Of a DNA stretch of 64,000 nucleotides, positions 46,599-58,503 are shown piece by piece; the first letter of the stretch is position 1, and each line of letters starts with the position of its first letter. A model generated the notes under the pieces. The model saw only the letters and a program-made list of their open reading frames with translations, ran no database searches and was not told where the DNA came from. The DNA is from Sphingomonas paeninsulae. Lineage in GTDB: Bacteria > Pseudomonadota > Alphaproteobacteria > Sphingomonadales > Sphingomonadaceae. A program made the position numbers and the translations under genes. The stretch spans positions 2,859,165 to 2,923,164 of the forward strand of contig NZ_CP032829.1 in NCBI RefSeq assembly GCF_003660165.1, given 5' to 3'.

Positions 46599-47906
46599 AT
46601 GAAGACCACAGCAATGTTGAAACTCGCGGTGTCGACGCTTATCCTTGGCACGACGATTGTTGGGTGCAGTCCATCCACACGGGCTATGCACCCGGCCAAT
46701 GCTTCGGATACCAAGATGGGCAAGGCAGCGAACAAGGCTGCGGTGACCGCAACCAAAGCGCTGGCCGCCCGCGATTTCGCGACGGCAGTTTCCTATGCCG
46801 AGATCGCAGTTGCAGCATTGCCGCACGATGCCGGATACCGGATGTTGCTGGGCCAAGCTTACTTGAGGGCAGGACGTTTCACATCGGCCGAAACCGCGTT
46901 CTCCGAAACTTTGACGCTTATGCCCGATCACGAGCGGGCTGCGCTCAATCTTGCTCTCGTTCAGATTGCCTTAGGCAAGAAGACTGCGGCGTTGACCACA
47001 CTTGCGGACTATCATGACAAGATCAGCGCATCAGATTATGGTCTGGCGCTAGCGCTGGCTGGCGATATCGATGGTGGCGTAAAGGCACTGGAATTTGCCA
47101 CTCGCGAGCCGCGTGCCGATGCCAAATCGCGCCAGAATTTAGCGCTCGCCTATGCGTTGGCTGGTGAATGGAACAAGGCGCATGTGACGGCCGCGCAGGA
47201 TCTTGCTCCTGCCGATGCCGATGCACGTATCATTCAATGGGCAGCATTTGCACAGCCGGGTAATGAAACGGGCCGTGTGGCGACATTGCTCGGCGTGCAA
47301 CCGGTCATCGATACCGGTCAACCGACGCGACTTGCGCTCGCCCCGACCGTTCCATCAGCAGTTCAAGTCGCCGAAGCTGCTCCAGCAGCCACCCCGATTC
47401 CGGCCGCGGTCGCTGCAGCGACTCCAGTGGTTGATACGCCACCGGCTGCGTTTGAAACAGCTTCTCCACCTCCCACAGTTCACATAGCACATGATGCTCC
47501 GGTTATTCAGGCTGCCACGCTTCTTGCGAAACAAGAAGTCGCTGCCACACCACCGCGCAGGGCGGTTGCTTTCAGTTCTTCGGGACGGTCGGTGCAGAGC
47601 GGTAAGTTTGTCGTCCAGCTTGGCGCGTTCGAAAATGCGGCGGTTTCTCGCAACGCCTGGAGCAAAGTTGCGCCTCGCTTCGGTCTGGAAAACTACGAGC
47701 CTGCCAACAGCAGCACGCAAGTTCGCGGCGCAAACTTTGTTCGGCTTTCGGTCGGCGGCTTTGTAACGCGCGCCGGGGCCACGCAGGTTTGCGCACGCAT
47801 TAAAGCCGCGGGCGGAAATTGTTTCGTGCGCGGGATGTTAGCCGACAAACCAGCACAATGGGTTCAGCGCAGAATACCGAAGACGACACGCGTCGCTTCG
47901 AACTAG
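46599..47906 (+). CDS. Lipoprotein with TPR repeats and C-terminal SPOR domain
   Basis: 435 residues from ATG at 46599, AAGGA upstream. Lipoprotein signal (LILGTTIVGC, lipid-modified Cys). TPR-like helices at ~50-210 (AVAALPHDAGYRMLLGQAYL, TLMPDHERAALNLALVQIALG). Long Ala/Pro/Val linker (~240-350) spans the periplasm, then a SPOR domain (~355-425: KFVVQLGAFENAAVSRNAWSKV ... FVRLSVGGFVTRAGATQVC). The cell-envelope end of the ParA/RHH/SPOR locus; predicted to sit at the division septum. Its stop lies inside the end of the convergent pyrC-like gene (4-base overlap). Confidence 0.85.
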   Translation: MKTTAMLKLAVSTLILGTTIVGCSPSTRAMHPANASDTKMGKAANKAAVTATKALAARDFATAVSYAEIAVAALPHDAGYRMLLGQAYLRAGRFTSAETAFSETLTLMPDHERAALNLALVQIALGKKTAALTTLADYHDKISASDYGLALALAGDIDGGVKALEFATREPRADAKSRQNLALAYALAGEWNKAHVTAAQDLAPADADARIIQWAAFAQPGNETGRVATLLGVQPVIDTGQPTRLALAPTVPSAVQVAEAAPAATPIPAAVAAATPVVDTPPAAFETASPPPTVHIAHDAPVIQAATLLAKQEVAATPPRRAVAFSSSGRSVQSGKFVVQLGAFENAAVSRNAWSKVAPRFGLENYEPANSSTQVRGANFVRLSVGGFVTRAGATQVCARIKAAGGNCFVRGMLADKPAQWVQRRIPKTTRVASN

Positions 47907-49123
47907 GAGATCGTGCGGCCGCCCTTTATGGTGCGGACCGCTCGACCCTGAACGGGAAGACCATCGAAGGGCGTGTTTCCGGCGAAGGATTTGAACTTCG
48001 ATCCCCGAATTTGCCAAGGCGCATTTAAGTCAAACAGGCAAAGATCGGCAGGCGCGCCGGTTTCGAGGTGCCCGGCATCAACTCCCAATATTCTGGATGG
48101 CGCATCGCTGAGTAGCGCCATCAGGCGGGGCAGGGTGATGAGTTCATCGCGAACCAGCCCCAGTCCCAAAGTCAGTAACGTTTCAGCGCCAGCCATGCCG
48201 GGTTCGGCGTCGGCAAAGGGCAGGCGTTTGGCTTCGGGGCCGCGCGGGTCGTGGCCAGAGCAAAGAACGTCGATCGTGCCGTCTGCCAGTGCTGTGCTGG
48301 TCGCCTGCCGGTCGTCTTCGCTGCGGAGCGGCGGCGAAAGGCGAGCAAAGGTTCGAAAATCGGACACCGCGATGTCGGAGAGCAACAGATGCGCGGGTGT
48401 GACGCCGCAAGTGACCTTCGCGCCCCGTGACTTGGCTCGCTTGATGCGTTCGAAACCGGCGGCGGTGGTAACCTGGCGGAAGTGGATCGCGGCTCCGGTT
48501 TCCTCCGCCAGCAATATGTCGCGTGCGATGGCCATTGCTTCGGCGATAGCGGGCGCGGCTGTAAAGCCGTGGCGCGTTGCAGTTTCACCAGCGGTGGCGA
48601 CTGCGTTGCCGGTCAGGCCACCATCTTCGGCATGGACGATGACCGTCATGCCGAGCGATCCAGCATAGGAAAGCACGCGGCGCATAGTGCCGGAATCAGC
48701 AATCCATGTGCGGCCAGTCGCAACAGCCTTTGCCCCCGATTTCTGCATCATCGCTAATTCGGCAAGTTCAATGCCGGCTAGATCGCGCGTCGCAGCGGCA
48801 AGCGGGTGGACCCAGAGGTAGGGTTTAGCGGCGAGGGCAGCGCGCTGCACCAAGCCGGAGTCGTCTAATGGCGGCGACTGGTCGGGCATGAGGGCGATGC
48901 GGGTGATACCGCCTGTGGCGCAGGCCGCCCGTTCGACCGCGAATACGCCGAGATCGACCAGCCCGGGCGCGACGTTCAGCCCGGTCGCATCGATGATTTC
49001 GGCTGTGGCGGGGATTTCGAAGCTGCCGATGGCGGCAATACGGTCGCCGGTAATCAGTAGGTCGCCGAAGCGCTCCCCGCTGGCGTCGACCAATGTGCCG
49101 CCAGTGATTGCAATACTGGTCAT
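47903..49123 (-). CDS. pyrX: Non-catalytic dihydroorotase homologue (PyrX / PyrC')
   Basis: 406 residues. Overall dihydroorotase fold ([51 protein letters not shown]), but metal-binding and catalytic residues are missing: the HxH after GLVDL reads GVFAV, and the TDHAPH motif reads SGHDPR, losing the catalytic Asp. In Pseudomonas such a dead homologue, encoded next to pyrB, is required as structural partner of aspartate transcarbamoylase. Here it overlaps pyrB by 4 bases, which supports the same role. The real dihydroorotase must be elsewhere. Gene name by analogy. Confidence 0.88.
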   Translation of the reverse strand: MTSIAITGGTLVDASGERFGDLLITGDRIAAIGSFEIPATAEIIDATGLNVAPGLVDLGVFAVERAACATGGITRIALMPDQSPPLDDSGLVQRAALAAKPYLWVHPLAAATRDLAGIELAELAMMQKSGAKAVATGRTWIADSGTMRRVLSYAGSLGMTVIVHAEDGGLTGNAVATAGETATRHGFTAAPAIAEAMAIARDILLAEETGAAIHFRQVTTAAGFERIKRAKSRGAKVTCGVTPAHLLLSDIAVSDFRTFARLSPPLRSEDDRQATSTALADGTIDVLCSGHDPRGPEAKRLPFADAEPGMAGAETLLTLGLGLVRDELITLPRLMALLSDAPSRILGVDAGHLETGAPADLCLFDLNAPWQIRGSKFKSFAGNTPFDGLPVQGRAVRTIKGGRTIS

Positions 49124-50061
49124 GCCCTGCGCTCCCGCGTGAGGACGTCGAGGCAGGCCATGCGGACGGCGACCCCCATTTCGACCTGCTCAGGGATAGC
49201 AGATCGTTTCGGATCGTCGGCCACGCTGCTGTCGATTTCGACGCCACGATTCATCGGGCCCGGGTGCATGACGAAAGCCTCCGCGTTTGCGCGTTTTAGG
49301 CGTTCGGGGGTGAGACCATAAAGCATATGATATTCGCGCAAGCTGGGAATGAAGCCGCCTTCCATGCGTTCAGTCTGAAGGCGGAGCATCATGACGACGT
49401 CACAGCCATCGATCCCGGTATCCATGTCGGTGAATGCGGTCACGCCCATGCGATCAATGGCAGCGGGCATCAGCGTGGATGGCGCGACGACGCGGACTTC
49501 TGCACCCAATGCGGTGAGCGCGAAGATGTTGGAGCGTGCGACGCGACTGTGGAGAAGATCACCGCAAATCGCCACGCGGATGCCCGCAATATGCCCGATG
49601 CGGCGACGGATGGTGAGCGCGTCGAGCAACGCCTGTGTCGGATGTTCATGGGTTCCGTCACCTGCGTTCAAGACGGGGCAATCGACCTTGTCTGCGATCA
49701 ACCGGACGGCGCCCGAACTGCCGTGGCGGATGACGATGACATCAGCGCGCATGGCATTCAGCGTCAAAGCCGTATCGATAAGGGTTTCACCTTTTTTCAC
49801 GCTCGATGTGGCGGCCTGCATATTCACGACGTCCGCGCCCAATCGCTTGCCCGCGATTTCGAAACTCAACAGCGTGCGCGTCGAGTTTTCGAAGAACGCG
49901 TTGATCTGTGTCAGCCCATCGAGTCGATGATCGCTGGTCCGGTGCGCCCGGTTGTGAGCAACCCATTGGTCGGCTTCATCGAGCAGAAACATGATCTCAT
50001 GCGGCTGCAATCCGGCAATCCCGAGCAGGTTGCGGTGCGGGAAGGGTGATGGCGATGTCAT
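49120..50061 (-). CDS. pyrB: Aspartate carbamoyltransferase catalytic subunit
   Basis: 313 residues from ATG at 50061 ([15 protein letters not shown]); an upstream GTG/ATG frame start at 50115 is less likely. Carbamoyl-phosphate motif [59 protein letters not shown]. Joins carbamoyl phosphate and aspartate in pyrimidine synthesis. Overlap with the inactive dihydroorotase gene suggests a class A-type holoenzyme containing both. Confidence 0.97.
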   Translation of the reverse strand: MTSPSPFPHRNLLGIAGLQPHEIMFLLDEADQWVAHNRAHRTSDHRLDGLTQINAFFENSTRTLLSFEIAGKRLGADVVNMQAATSSVKKGETLIDTALTLNAMRADVIVIRHGSSGAVRLIADKVDCPVLNAGDGTHEHPTQALLDALTIRRRIGHIAGIRVAICGDLLHSRVARSNIFALTALGAEVRVVAPSTLMPAAIDRMGVTAFTDMDTGIDGCDVVMMLRLQTERMEGGFIPSLREYHMLYGLTPERLKRANAEAFVMHPGPMNRGVEIDSSVADDPKRSAIPEQVEMGVAVRMACLDVLTRERRA

Positions 50062-50169
50062 TAAAGGGTGGCGATAGTGGGGGTCGGGGACGGTGGCAAG
50101 GTTTCCAAGGGTCAATCTTGTCTGAACTATAGCGCCGTCTGTTAGCGAACTTACATCTTCTTCTACAAA

Positions 50170-50878
50170 TCAGAAGAAACAGCGCTCTTCAAGAGCGACG
50201 CCATTGCTTCCGGTGATGCCATATCCGGGTTTTCCCACTTTTTTCGCGATAAAGCCGTATGAAAAACCCGACGCCGCTGGATCGAGTTTCTCGATGAGCC
50301 TGCACATCAAATTGACAGGCCACGCGGCAAGCGACCAATTCTCCCGACCTTCATTGAGATCGAGGGTTGTATATTGATCACTTTGAAAGCCGCTGTCAGA
50401 CAGCAGGCGATCCACGATATGCGGCCAAGATGTGAATACATGATGGTTGCTGATGAGATCGCTTTCGAAAAATGCGGGAAGATATCCCCGTGCAAGGAAA
50501 TGAAAGCGGGCGCGGCTCCATTTCGGGTTGGGCATCGTCAAAAGCAACCTCCCCCGGTTTGAGAACATTGGAGATATTTGCTAAGGCCAGCCCCGGATTA
50601 AACAGATGCTCAACCACATCCAGTAAAATGACCACGTCCGCCTTGACTTCCAACGGACAAGGCTCTTCCAGATTCCACCTTGTTACAGCGGGATCGGAAG
50701 GAAAAAGATCAAACCCAAACCACTTTGAGCCCGTAGTTTCTACCGAAGCCTTCATAGGAAGTTTGCCCGCGCCAATATCGAATACAGTAAGCTGACCTTG
50801 TTCCAATGCTTGTTGCTGCACGAAACGGCGCGCGAAATCATATCGATTTATAGCGAGAGTTTCATTTGGTTGACGCAT
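50170..50878 (-). CDS. SAM-dependent methyltransferase (frame broken at 50551-50555)
   Basis: ATG at 50878 follows GGGGGGAACAATT. The first part has the class I methyltransferase signatures VFDIGAGKLPMK (motif I), FGFDLFPSD, and DVVILLDVVEHLFNPGLALANISNVLKPG. There the frame changes at the five-C run 50551-50555 (G run on the coding strand); two more bases give KPGGRLLLTMPNPKW, the normal motif III, and the frame continues to 50170 with FHFLARGYLPAFFESD and HHVFTSWP. Restored length about 236 residues, typical of ubiquinone/sugar-type methyltransferases. Substrate unknown. No operon partner. Confidence 0.75.
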
Positions 50879-51074
50879 AATTGTTCCCCCCAGTCGGCGC
50901 ACGAGATATGTTTCAATAAACGATGTTCGACAAGTTATAACCGGAAACTGCTCAGGAAATACTTGTCCATTATTGACACAGAAAACTTCGAGCTCACCTT
51001 GGAACCGGGCCTTAAACAAAGCGTTTTAGCAATTCATCCTTTGGGGTGTGTTTAGAACTCAAAATGAGGCCGTT

Positions 51075-51335
51075 ATGAACAAGATTTTTGTAGCTGCACT
51101 AGCCGCTGGCGCTGCTCTGACAGTTGCTACGCCAGCCCTTGCGCGGGAAGGTTGTGGCAGGGGTTATCATCAAGGACCGCGTGGCAATTGCCGACCCGAC
51201 CGCGGCCGAGAGGTAGTTGCAGTGGCACCAGGGCGTTTGGTGATCGGCAATTATTATGGCGGTCGTGGCTATTGGGACGGCCGTCGCTATTATCAACAGC
51301 GGTATCGTTACCGCAACGGCTGGCGTTATCGGTAA
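51075..51335 (+). CDS. Small exported Arg/Tyr/Gly-rich protein
   Basis: 86 residues from ATG at 51075 (MNKIFVAALAAGAALTVATPALA, signal peptide). Mature part has two Cys (GCGRG, NCRPD) and a repetitive end GYWDGRRYYQQRYRYRNGWRYR. Common small periplasmic type in sphingomonads; function unknown. A strong terminator follows at 51360. Confidence 0.75.
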   Translation: MNKIFVAALAAGAALTVATPALAREGCGRGYHQGPRGNCRPDRGREVVAVAPGRLVIGNYYGGRGYWDGRRYYQQRYRYRNGWRYR

Positions 51336-51359
51336 ATCCAGTTAAATTCGTTTTTTTCA

Positions 51360-51387
51360 GCCCGGTCAGAAATGACCGGGCTTTCTT
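51360..51387 (+). terminator. Rho-independent terminator
   Basis: GCCCGGTCA (51360-51368), loop GAAA, TGACCGGGC (51373-51381), then TTTCTT. Nine perfect base pairs, 24 bases after the small exported protein gene. Confidence 0.92.
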
Positions 51388-51414
51388 CGTCTTCCTAACT
51401 GCAGACTGTTCGGC

Positions 51415-51750
51415 TCAACTTACCAACGTGAATATGGTCAGGCCACCAACGATACCGACGTTAGCGACACTTACAGCTACGAGCTTTGCGCCAAAAGGTT
51501 GTTTGCGAGTCTTATGCCTGAAGTAACTGCGCCCCGCGTATGCGCCGAGCCAACCGCCCAAGAAAGCCATGCTGAGTAGGGTGTCTTCACGTATTCGCCA
51601 CTGACCATTCCGCGAACGCTGTTTGTCGATACCGAACATTGTAAATGCTGTTACATTCAATATGACAAAAATGATCCATATGCAGAACAACCTTGCTTCT
51701 GGACTGAAGCCAGTGGCCAATTGTCGAATGTCCGAGAATACAACGTTCAT
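51415..51750 (-). CDS. DUF1294 membrane protein
   Basis: 111 residues. Spans at ~20-42 (ARLFCIWIIFVILNVTAFTMF), ~60-75 and ~88-108. The segment FGIDKQRSRNGQWRIREDTLLSMAFLGG, then GAYAGRSYFRHKTRKQPF, is the DUF1294 signature (DK..A....WRI.E..L...A..GG..G...G...FRHKT.K..F). Inner membrane, unknown function. Convergent to the gene at 51075, sharing the terminator region. Confidence 0.9.
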   Translation of the reverse strand: MNVVFSDIRQLATGFSPEARLFCIWIIFVILNVTAFTMFGIDKQRSRNGQWRIREDTLLSMAFLGGWLGAYAGRSYFRHKTRKQPFGAKLVAVSVANVGIVGGLTIFTLVS

Positions 51751-51910
51751 GCTATCGCGCTACACATCTGCCATTACCAATTGGTGACCTCGATCAGGCG
51801 ATAAAAAGCCGATAACTGTACACAATCGATTTGACTGGTCATCTGGCATTTATCGCCGGCGTGCAACTTCCTGGCAACGTGGACGCCTCAGTAAGAGGAG
51901 CGGAATAAAT

Positions 51911-52849
51911 ATGGCCGGCGGACTTATTGCTTTGCTGGACGACATTGCCGCGCTGACAAAGCTGGCCGCGGCGTCGCTCGACGATGTTACCGCGGCAGCA
52001 GGGCGCGCCGGAATCAAGGCGGCGGGCGTGGTGATCGACGATACTGCTGTGACCCCCCGTTATGTCACAGGCCTGTCACCCGACCGCGAACTGCCGATTA
52101 TTGGAAAGATCGCTATCGGATCGCTTCGGAACAAGCTGCTGATCCTGCTTCCGGCGGCTCTCGCTCTAAGTGCGCTGGCACCTTGGGCAATCACACCGAT
52201 CCTGATGCTCGGCGGTGCTTATTTGTGTTTTGAAGGAACCGAAAAGGTTTTTGAAGCGATTGCGGGCACTGCCCACGGTAGCGAAGTTGAAGACATCGCC
52301 GATCCCAAGGAACTGGAAGACCGACAAATCGGCGGAGCGGTCCGGACCGACCTGATCCTTTCGGCGGAAATCATGGCGATTGCGCTGGCGGATCTGCCTG
52401 AACTTTCGCTTGTCATGCAGGGCATCGTACTTGCCGTTGTGGGCGTAGCAATTACCGTCGGGGTTTATGGCGTTGTTGCCTTGATTGTGAAGATGGATGA
52501 CATCGGACTGCACCTGTCACAGCGGCAGCTCGCACCCGTCCGCGCTGTCGGGCGCGGACTGGTCAAGGCTATGCCTATGCTGCTTCAAACACTTTCGGCT
52601 ATCGGTATTGCCGCGATGATCTGGGTTGGCGGAGGAATTATTCTTCACGGACTGGAGACGTTCGGAATGGGTGCCCTCGCGCAATGGGTCCACGGAATGG
52701 CAGAAGGTGCAGAAAGCTTCGTCCCATCTGCGCCAGGGTTGGCCAAGTGGCTGGTAAGTGCAGCAGGGTCGGCTGTCATCGGACTAATCGTGGGGGGAAT
52801 AATCGTCGCTGCGATGCATTTGATTCCTAAGCGAACATTGCAGGTTTAA
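51911..52849 (+). CDS. DUF808 / YedI-type inner-membrane protein
   Basis: 312 residues; AAGAGGAGCGG before the ATG. The start [26 protein letters not shown] and [31 protein letters not shown] span and [15 protein letters not shown] are the DUF808 signature. About six membrane spans. Function unknown across the family. It ends by overlapping the ruvX stop (4 bases, convergent). Confidence 0.93.
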   Translation: MAGGLIALLDDIAALTKLAAASLDDVTAAAGRAGIKAAGVVIDDTAVTPRYVTGLSPDRELPIIGKIAIGSLRNKLLILLPAALALSALAPWAITPILMLGGAYLCFEGTEKVFEAIAGTAHGSEVEDIADPKELEDRQIGGAVRTDLILSAEIMAIALADLPELSLVMQGIVLAVVGVAITVGVYGVVALIVKMDDIGLHLSQRQLAPVRAVGRGLVKAMPMLLQTLSAIGIAAMIWVGGGIILHGLETFGMGALAQWVHGMAEGAESFVPSAPGLAKWLVSAAGSAVIGLIVGGIIVAAMHLIPKRTLQV

Positions 52850-53310
52850 CTGCTCGCAAGGCGATCGATGGCACCCTGCAATATGTAAGCAGCGGCAGCG
52901 CTATCGATGCGGGTGGCGCGTTTGGCGCGGGTGATATCAGCGGCAATCATCTGGCGTTCAACGGCAGCGGTCGACCAACGCTCGTCCCACAACAGAATCG
53001 GCAGGCCAAGAACTTCCAGATTTCGCGCGAACGCTCGGGTGGACTGGGTACGCGGAGAGTCGGTGCCGTCGAGGTTGAGGGGAAGGCCGATGACGATGCC
53101 TTTTACGGACTGCGCGGTGACGATCTTCTGGATCGCGGCGAGGTCGGCTGTGAATTTTGCGCGATTAATCAGCGTGGCCGGGCTGGCGATGATCCACTGG
53201 GAGTCGCACAGAGCGGTCCCTATGGTTTTGGTCCCAACGTCAAGCGCGAGGAGGCGCCCCGCTCCGGGCAGGGAGGCGGTGAAGCTTGCGGTGTCGGTGG
53301 TGACAGTCAC
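52846..53310 (-). CDS. ruvX: Holliday-junction-resolvase-like protein RuvX (YqgF)
   Basis: 154 residues. RNase H-like fold: [18 protein letters not shown] (first Asp), [36 protein letters not shown] (Glu/Trp), and [15 protein letters not shown]. Acts in pre-16S rRNA 5' processing and has been described as a resolvase. Start overlaps the stop of the upstream hydrolase gene by 4 bases. Confidence 0.95.
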   Translation of the reverse strand: MTVTTDTASFTASLPGAGRLLALDVGTKTIGTALCDSQWIIASPATLINRAKFTADLAAIQKIVTAQSVKGIVIGLPLNLDGTDSPRTQSTRAFARNLEVLGLPILLWDERWSTAAVERQMIAADITRAKRATRIDSAAAAYILQGAIDRLASS

Positions 53311-54422
53311 TTCCGGCCTTCAAATGTCGCCAGCCTTCGCGCCGCGTCTGCTCGGATGTCGGCCCAGAATAGGCTGTAATCGAATACGTGATAGTTGTTG
53401 CCCGGCAGCACATAGGTGCCGATCCCTTCAGGCGCGGGGCCGATCAGCAGAAAACCCGTCGGTGAACAGCGCGCGGGAACTGCTCCAACTTCGAATGTGC
53501 CAGTTTTCATATCGAGGCTTGGAACAATCGTGCCCTTGTTGGCGCTAGCTGGAGCGGCGGAACCGGGGGTTCCGGTGATCGGATTGGTGCAAAGTATCTT
53601 GGTGCCACGTCGCTTGACGCCCGTGGGTCCGGTGCTGACGTCGTAAGCGGTCTGGACCTGCGTCATATCGGCGGGCTCGGCAAAGCTCTGCCATGACAGG
53701 ACGCAGCTTGATTGATCAGCGGTGGCGCAGGCGGGCAAGCCGAGGGTGGGAACGTCGGCGGTCATCGATACTGGCCAGCCAACGACATAGGCGGCGGCGA
53801 TGCGCTTTGCGATTGATTGTCCCGCGATGCGTTCGCGAAGCAGGCGGAGGAGGTGCACCGAACCCTGGCTATGCGCAGCGAGGATGATTGGTTTGTCGGC
53901 AGGGATACTCGCAACGAACGCATCCCATGCCGTGTTCACGTCGGCATAGGCGGCGTTGAGCGCCAATTGCGATTCTTTCTGACCGGTCAGAAATGCGCCG
54001 AACGTGGCCTGACGATAGCGGGGAGCCCAGATTTCACCGACCCCGTTAAATGCTGACGCCTGTCCTCGAATGAATAGCAGGGCGCGGTCATTGGCTTCGG
54101 CGTCGTCCAGTGGCGCGTTCCATGCAAAGCGGTCGAGGTAGCTGGTCGGGTGGATGAAGAATACTGCAGCATCGCCTTTGGCCGTGTCCGCTTTATAACC
54201 ATCGGGAGTCCATAAGGCTGGGTTTCCGGGGATGTCGGGCCGCGCGAACCACATCTTTTTGTCGGCCCATGCGCTGGCGGGCATCGGTTTTTGTTCGATG
54301 AACTCGGCACTCGGCACCATTGCGATCCGCATAAGCTGCGGGCCGAACATACGATAAGCGAGCGCTCCGGCGACTGCGAGGACGATCAGGAAAGCGATGA
54401 CGTAGAGAAACTTGCGGGCCAA
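53307..54422 (-). CDS. DUF3089 alpha/beta-hydrolase, membrane anchored
   Basis: 371 residues. N-terminal membrane span ([22 protein letters not shown]). DUF3089 features: [45 protein letters not shown], nucleophile elbow [16 protein letters not shown], and [18 protein letters not shown] with the likely catalytic His. Four Cys in the lid region ([12 protein letters not shown]). Probable periplasmic esterase or lipase-type enzyme, substrate unknown. Overlaps ruvX by 4 bases, so they are co-transcribed. Divergent from gatC (51 bases). Confidence 0.88.
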   Translation of the reverse strand: MARKFLYVIAFLIVLAVAGALAYRMFGPQLMRIAMVPSAEFIEQKPMPASAWADKKMWFARPDIPGNPALWTPDGYKADTAKGDAAVFFIHPTSYLDRFAWNAPLDDAEANDRALLFIRGQASAFNGVGEIWAPRYRQATFGAFLTGQKESQLALNAAYADVNTAWDAFVASIPADKPIILAAHSQGSVHLLRLLRERIAGQSIAKRIAAAYVVGWPVSMTADVPTLGLPACATADQSSCVLSWQSFAEPADMTQVQTAYDVSTGPTGVKRRGTKILCTNPITGTPGSAAPASANKGTIVPSLDMKTGTFEVGAVPARCSPTGFLLIGPAPEGIGTYVLPGNNYHVFDYSLFWADIRADAARRLATFEGRK

Positions 54423-54473
54423 GAACGGCTCCCGTGTTGATGGGTTCGGTCCAGCCTGCTAGCGGGCGCAGCC

Positions 54474-54775
54474 ATGTCAGTCGATAGCGCAACCGTCCGC
54501 AAGATCGCTTCACTCGCCCGTATCGCCATGCGCGATGACGAGGTGGAGGCGATGGTCCCCGAACTCAACAACATCATCGGATGGATAGAACAACTGGGCG
54601 AGGTTGATGTCACCGGTATCGAACCGATGACCGCAGTGATCGCCAATACGCTGCGGTGGCGCGACGATGTGGTCAACGCCGATCCGCAAACCGGGGGCAA
54701 CATCCGCACCAAGATTCTGGCCAATGCACCCGCACCCGAACACGGGTTTTTCGGTGTGCCGAAAGTGATCGAATA

Positions 54776-54776
<1 letters not shown>
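54474..54776 (+). CDS. gatC: Glutamyl-tRNA(Gln) amidotransferase subunit C
   Basis: 100 residues. Typical Gat[55 protein letters not shown]. Stabilises the GatA-GatB complex. Its stop codon TAA shares one base with the gatA ATG (TAATG). Confidence 0.95.
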
Positions 54777-56249
<1,473 letters not shown>

Positions 56250-56253
<4 letters not shown>

Positions 56254-57704
56254 GCAATTATCGGGTAAAAGGCGCAACCGGGGATTGGGAGGTCGTAATC
56301 GGCCTTGAGGTCCACGCGCAGATCACGTCGAACGCAAAGCTGTTTTCAGGCGCATCGACCGAGTTCGGTGCCGAACCGAACGCGCAGGTGTCGTTGATCG
56401 ATGCTGCGATGCCGGGGATGTTGCCGACGCTGAACGGTGAGTGCGTGAAGCAGGCTGTTCGGACCGGCCTTGCCATCGACGCGGAAATCCATCGCTGGAG
56501 CCGGTTCGATCGCAAAAATTATTTTTATGCCGATTTGCCGCAGGGCTATCAGATTTCGCAGCTTTATCACCCGATCGTCGGTGAAGGCTCGCTGCTGGTC
56601 GAGACTGAGGAAGGCGAAAAAGTCATCGGCGTCGAGCGCATCCATATCGAACAGGATGCGGGCAAGCTGATGCACGATCAGCATCCGACGATGTCTTATG
56701 TCGACCTCAACCGCTGCGGTGTGGCGCTGATGGAAATCGTGTCGAAGCCCGATATGCGTTCGCCTGCGGAAGCTGGTGCGTATGTTAAAAAGCTGCGGGC
56801 GATCCTGCGCTATGTCGGGTCGTGCGACGGCAATATGGAGCAGGGTTCGATGCGCGCCGACGTGAACGTGTCGGTGCGGCGGACGGGTGAAGAATTCGGC
56901 ACGCGGACGGAGACGAAGAACGTCAATTCGGTGCGCTTCATTCAGGCGGTCGTTGAATATGAGGCGAAACGTCAGGTCGCGGTGATCGAGGATGGTGGCA
57001 AGATCGTTCAGGAAACGCGGCTGTTCGACCCGGACAAGGGCGTCACCCGGTCGATGCGGTCAAAGGAAGACGCGCACGATTATCGCTATTTCCCCGATCC
57101 CGATCTGTTGCCGCTGGTGCTGACCGAAGAGTTCGTTGCGGAGTGCAAGGCTTCGTTACCCGAACTGCCCGATGCCAAGCGGGCGCGGTTCGTCGATGTG
57201 CTGGGTATCCCGCCATATAATGCGGATGTCATCACATCGGATGTTGAGACGGCGCGCTGGTTCGAGGCGTTGCTGGCTGCGGGGGCCGAAGCAAAGGCAG
57301 GTGCGAACTGGCTGACGTCGGAACTGTTCGGTGCGCTGAACCGATTGGGCAAGGATATTGCGGCTAGCCCGGTTTCGCCTGTTCAGGCAGCGGAATTGCT
57401 GGGTCTGGTGGCCGATGGCACGATTTCGGGGAGCCTCGCCAAGCAGGTGTTCGAGGCGATGCTGGAGACAGGTGACGGGGCAGCAAAGATAGTTGAAGAT
57501 CGCGGGTTGAAGCAGACTAGCGACACCGGCGCGATTGATGCCGTTATTGCCCAAGTTCTGGCCGCCAATGGTGACAAGGTCGAACAATATAAGGCGGGCA
57601 AAGAAGCGCTGTTTGGGTTCTTTGTCGGTCAGACGATGAAGGCGATGGCGGGTAAGGCCAATCCGCAGGTTATTAATGAATTGTTAAAGAAATCGCTTGC
57701 GTAA
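56250..57704 (+). CDS. gatB: Aspartyl/glutamyl-tRNA amidotransferase subunit B
   Basis: 484 residues from GTG at 56250, 7 bases after GGAGG; start overlaps the gatA stop. Motifs: [87 protein letters not shown]-terminal GatB/Yqey tail (~330-484) ending [10 protein letters not shown]. Kinase/transamidase subunit that activates the tRNA-bound acid. Confidence 0.97.
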
Positions 57705-57734
57705 CGATCGGTGTGTTTTCATAAACCTCAGCGA

Positions 57735-57756
57735 CTAAGCTTTCTAAATAGCTTAG
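57735..57756. promoter_or_regulatory. Inverted repeat upstream of the M48-protease operon
   Basis: CTAAGCT (57735-57741) and AGCTTAG (57750-57756), 8-base spacer, 18 bases before the start codon at 57775. No T run follows, so an operator is likelier than a terminator for gatB. Confidence 0.4.
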
Positions 57757-57774
57757 ATGCTGGGGGGCATTTAA

Positions 57775-58503
57775 ATGAATCGTTGGTTCTGCGCAGCGCT
57801 TGTTGTCGCACTCACGTCGAGTGCAGCACTCGCTCAAGAAAAGTCGGCTTTAAAGCCGGGTTTTGTTTTTCCTAATGATCACCCGGTACGAATTCTGGTC
57901 TTTCGCCCAGATGTGAAAGTGGGATCGCAGTCTGCCGGTGGCATTGTGACTCCGATGGCAGACTGGACCGCAGAGGCCCGGACATTTTTGGCTAATGCTT
58001 TGGTCGCCGGGAAGCCCAAAGGTGCCAGCGAGATCGTTTTTATGCCCGAACTATCGGGAGACGACGGCGTTCTTCTTGCCGAGTATCGCGCGCTCTTTCG
58101 TGGCGTGTCGGACACTGTGCTCCAGCATCGCCTTTTTAAGGGCAATCGCCTCCCTACGAAAAAGACGGGTTTCGAGTACACGCTTGGCACCGGCGTTGCG
58201 CGCCTCGGTCAGATCGGCGGTGGCGACTATGGCCTTTTCATAACCACAGATGACGCATTCGGATCGACAGGTCGCAAAATGCTGCAACTCTTTGCAGCCG
58301 GTATAGCGGGCGTTGGCATGTCGTCGGGCAAGCATACTGGCTATGCGGGTTTAATTGATCTCAAGACTGGCGACCTGCTCTGGATAAACGCAGACTATGC
58401 GATGGGCGGGAACGTCCGAGAGGCTGATGGCGCGTCCAAGCGTGTTGCCCAATTGCTCGAAGATTTTCCGTTGCAAGGAATGCCGATAGCTGCGGCGAAG
58501 TGA
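57775..58503 (+). CDS. Exported protein of unknown function, first gene of M48 operon
   Basis: 242 residues. Signal peptide (MNRWFCAALVVALTSSAALA). The mature part starts VRILVFRPDVKVGSQSAGGI and contains AEARTFLANAL, IVFMPELSGDDGVLLAEYRALF, YTLGTGVARLGQIGGGDYGLFIT, GAGLIDLKTGDLLWINADYAMGG-like (GYAGLIDLKTGDLLW). This alpha/beta layout with a late 'L.D..TG.L.W' strand recalls TolB/GNA1162-type periplasmic proteins, but the match is loose. The stop overlaps the start of the protease gene (GTGA). Function not assigned. Confidence 0.65.
   Translation: MNRWFCAALVVALTSSAALAQEKSALKPGFVFPNDHPVRILVFRPDVKVGSQSAGGIVTPMADWTAEARTFLANALVAGKPKGASEIVFMPELSGDDGVLLAEYRALFRGVSDTVLQHRLFKGNRLPTKKTGFEYTLGTGVARLGQIGGGDYGLFITTDDAFGSTGRKMLQLFAAGIAGVGMSSGKHTGYAGLIDLKTGDLLWINADYAMGGNVREADGASKRVAQLLEDFPLQGMPIAAAK

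Noticed and set aside
57735..57756. Terminator of gatB
   Set aside because: The 7-bp stem is not followed by T residues and lies very close to the next start codon; listed as a possible operator instead.
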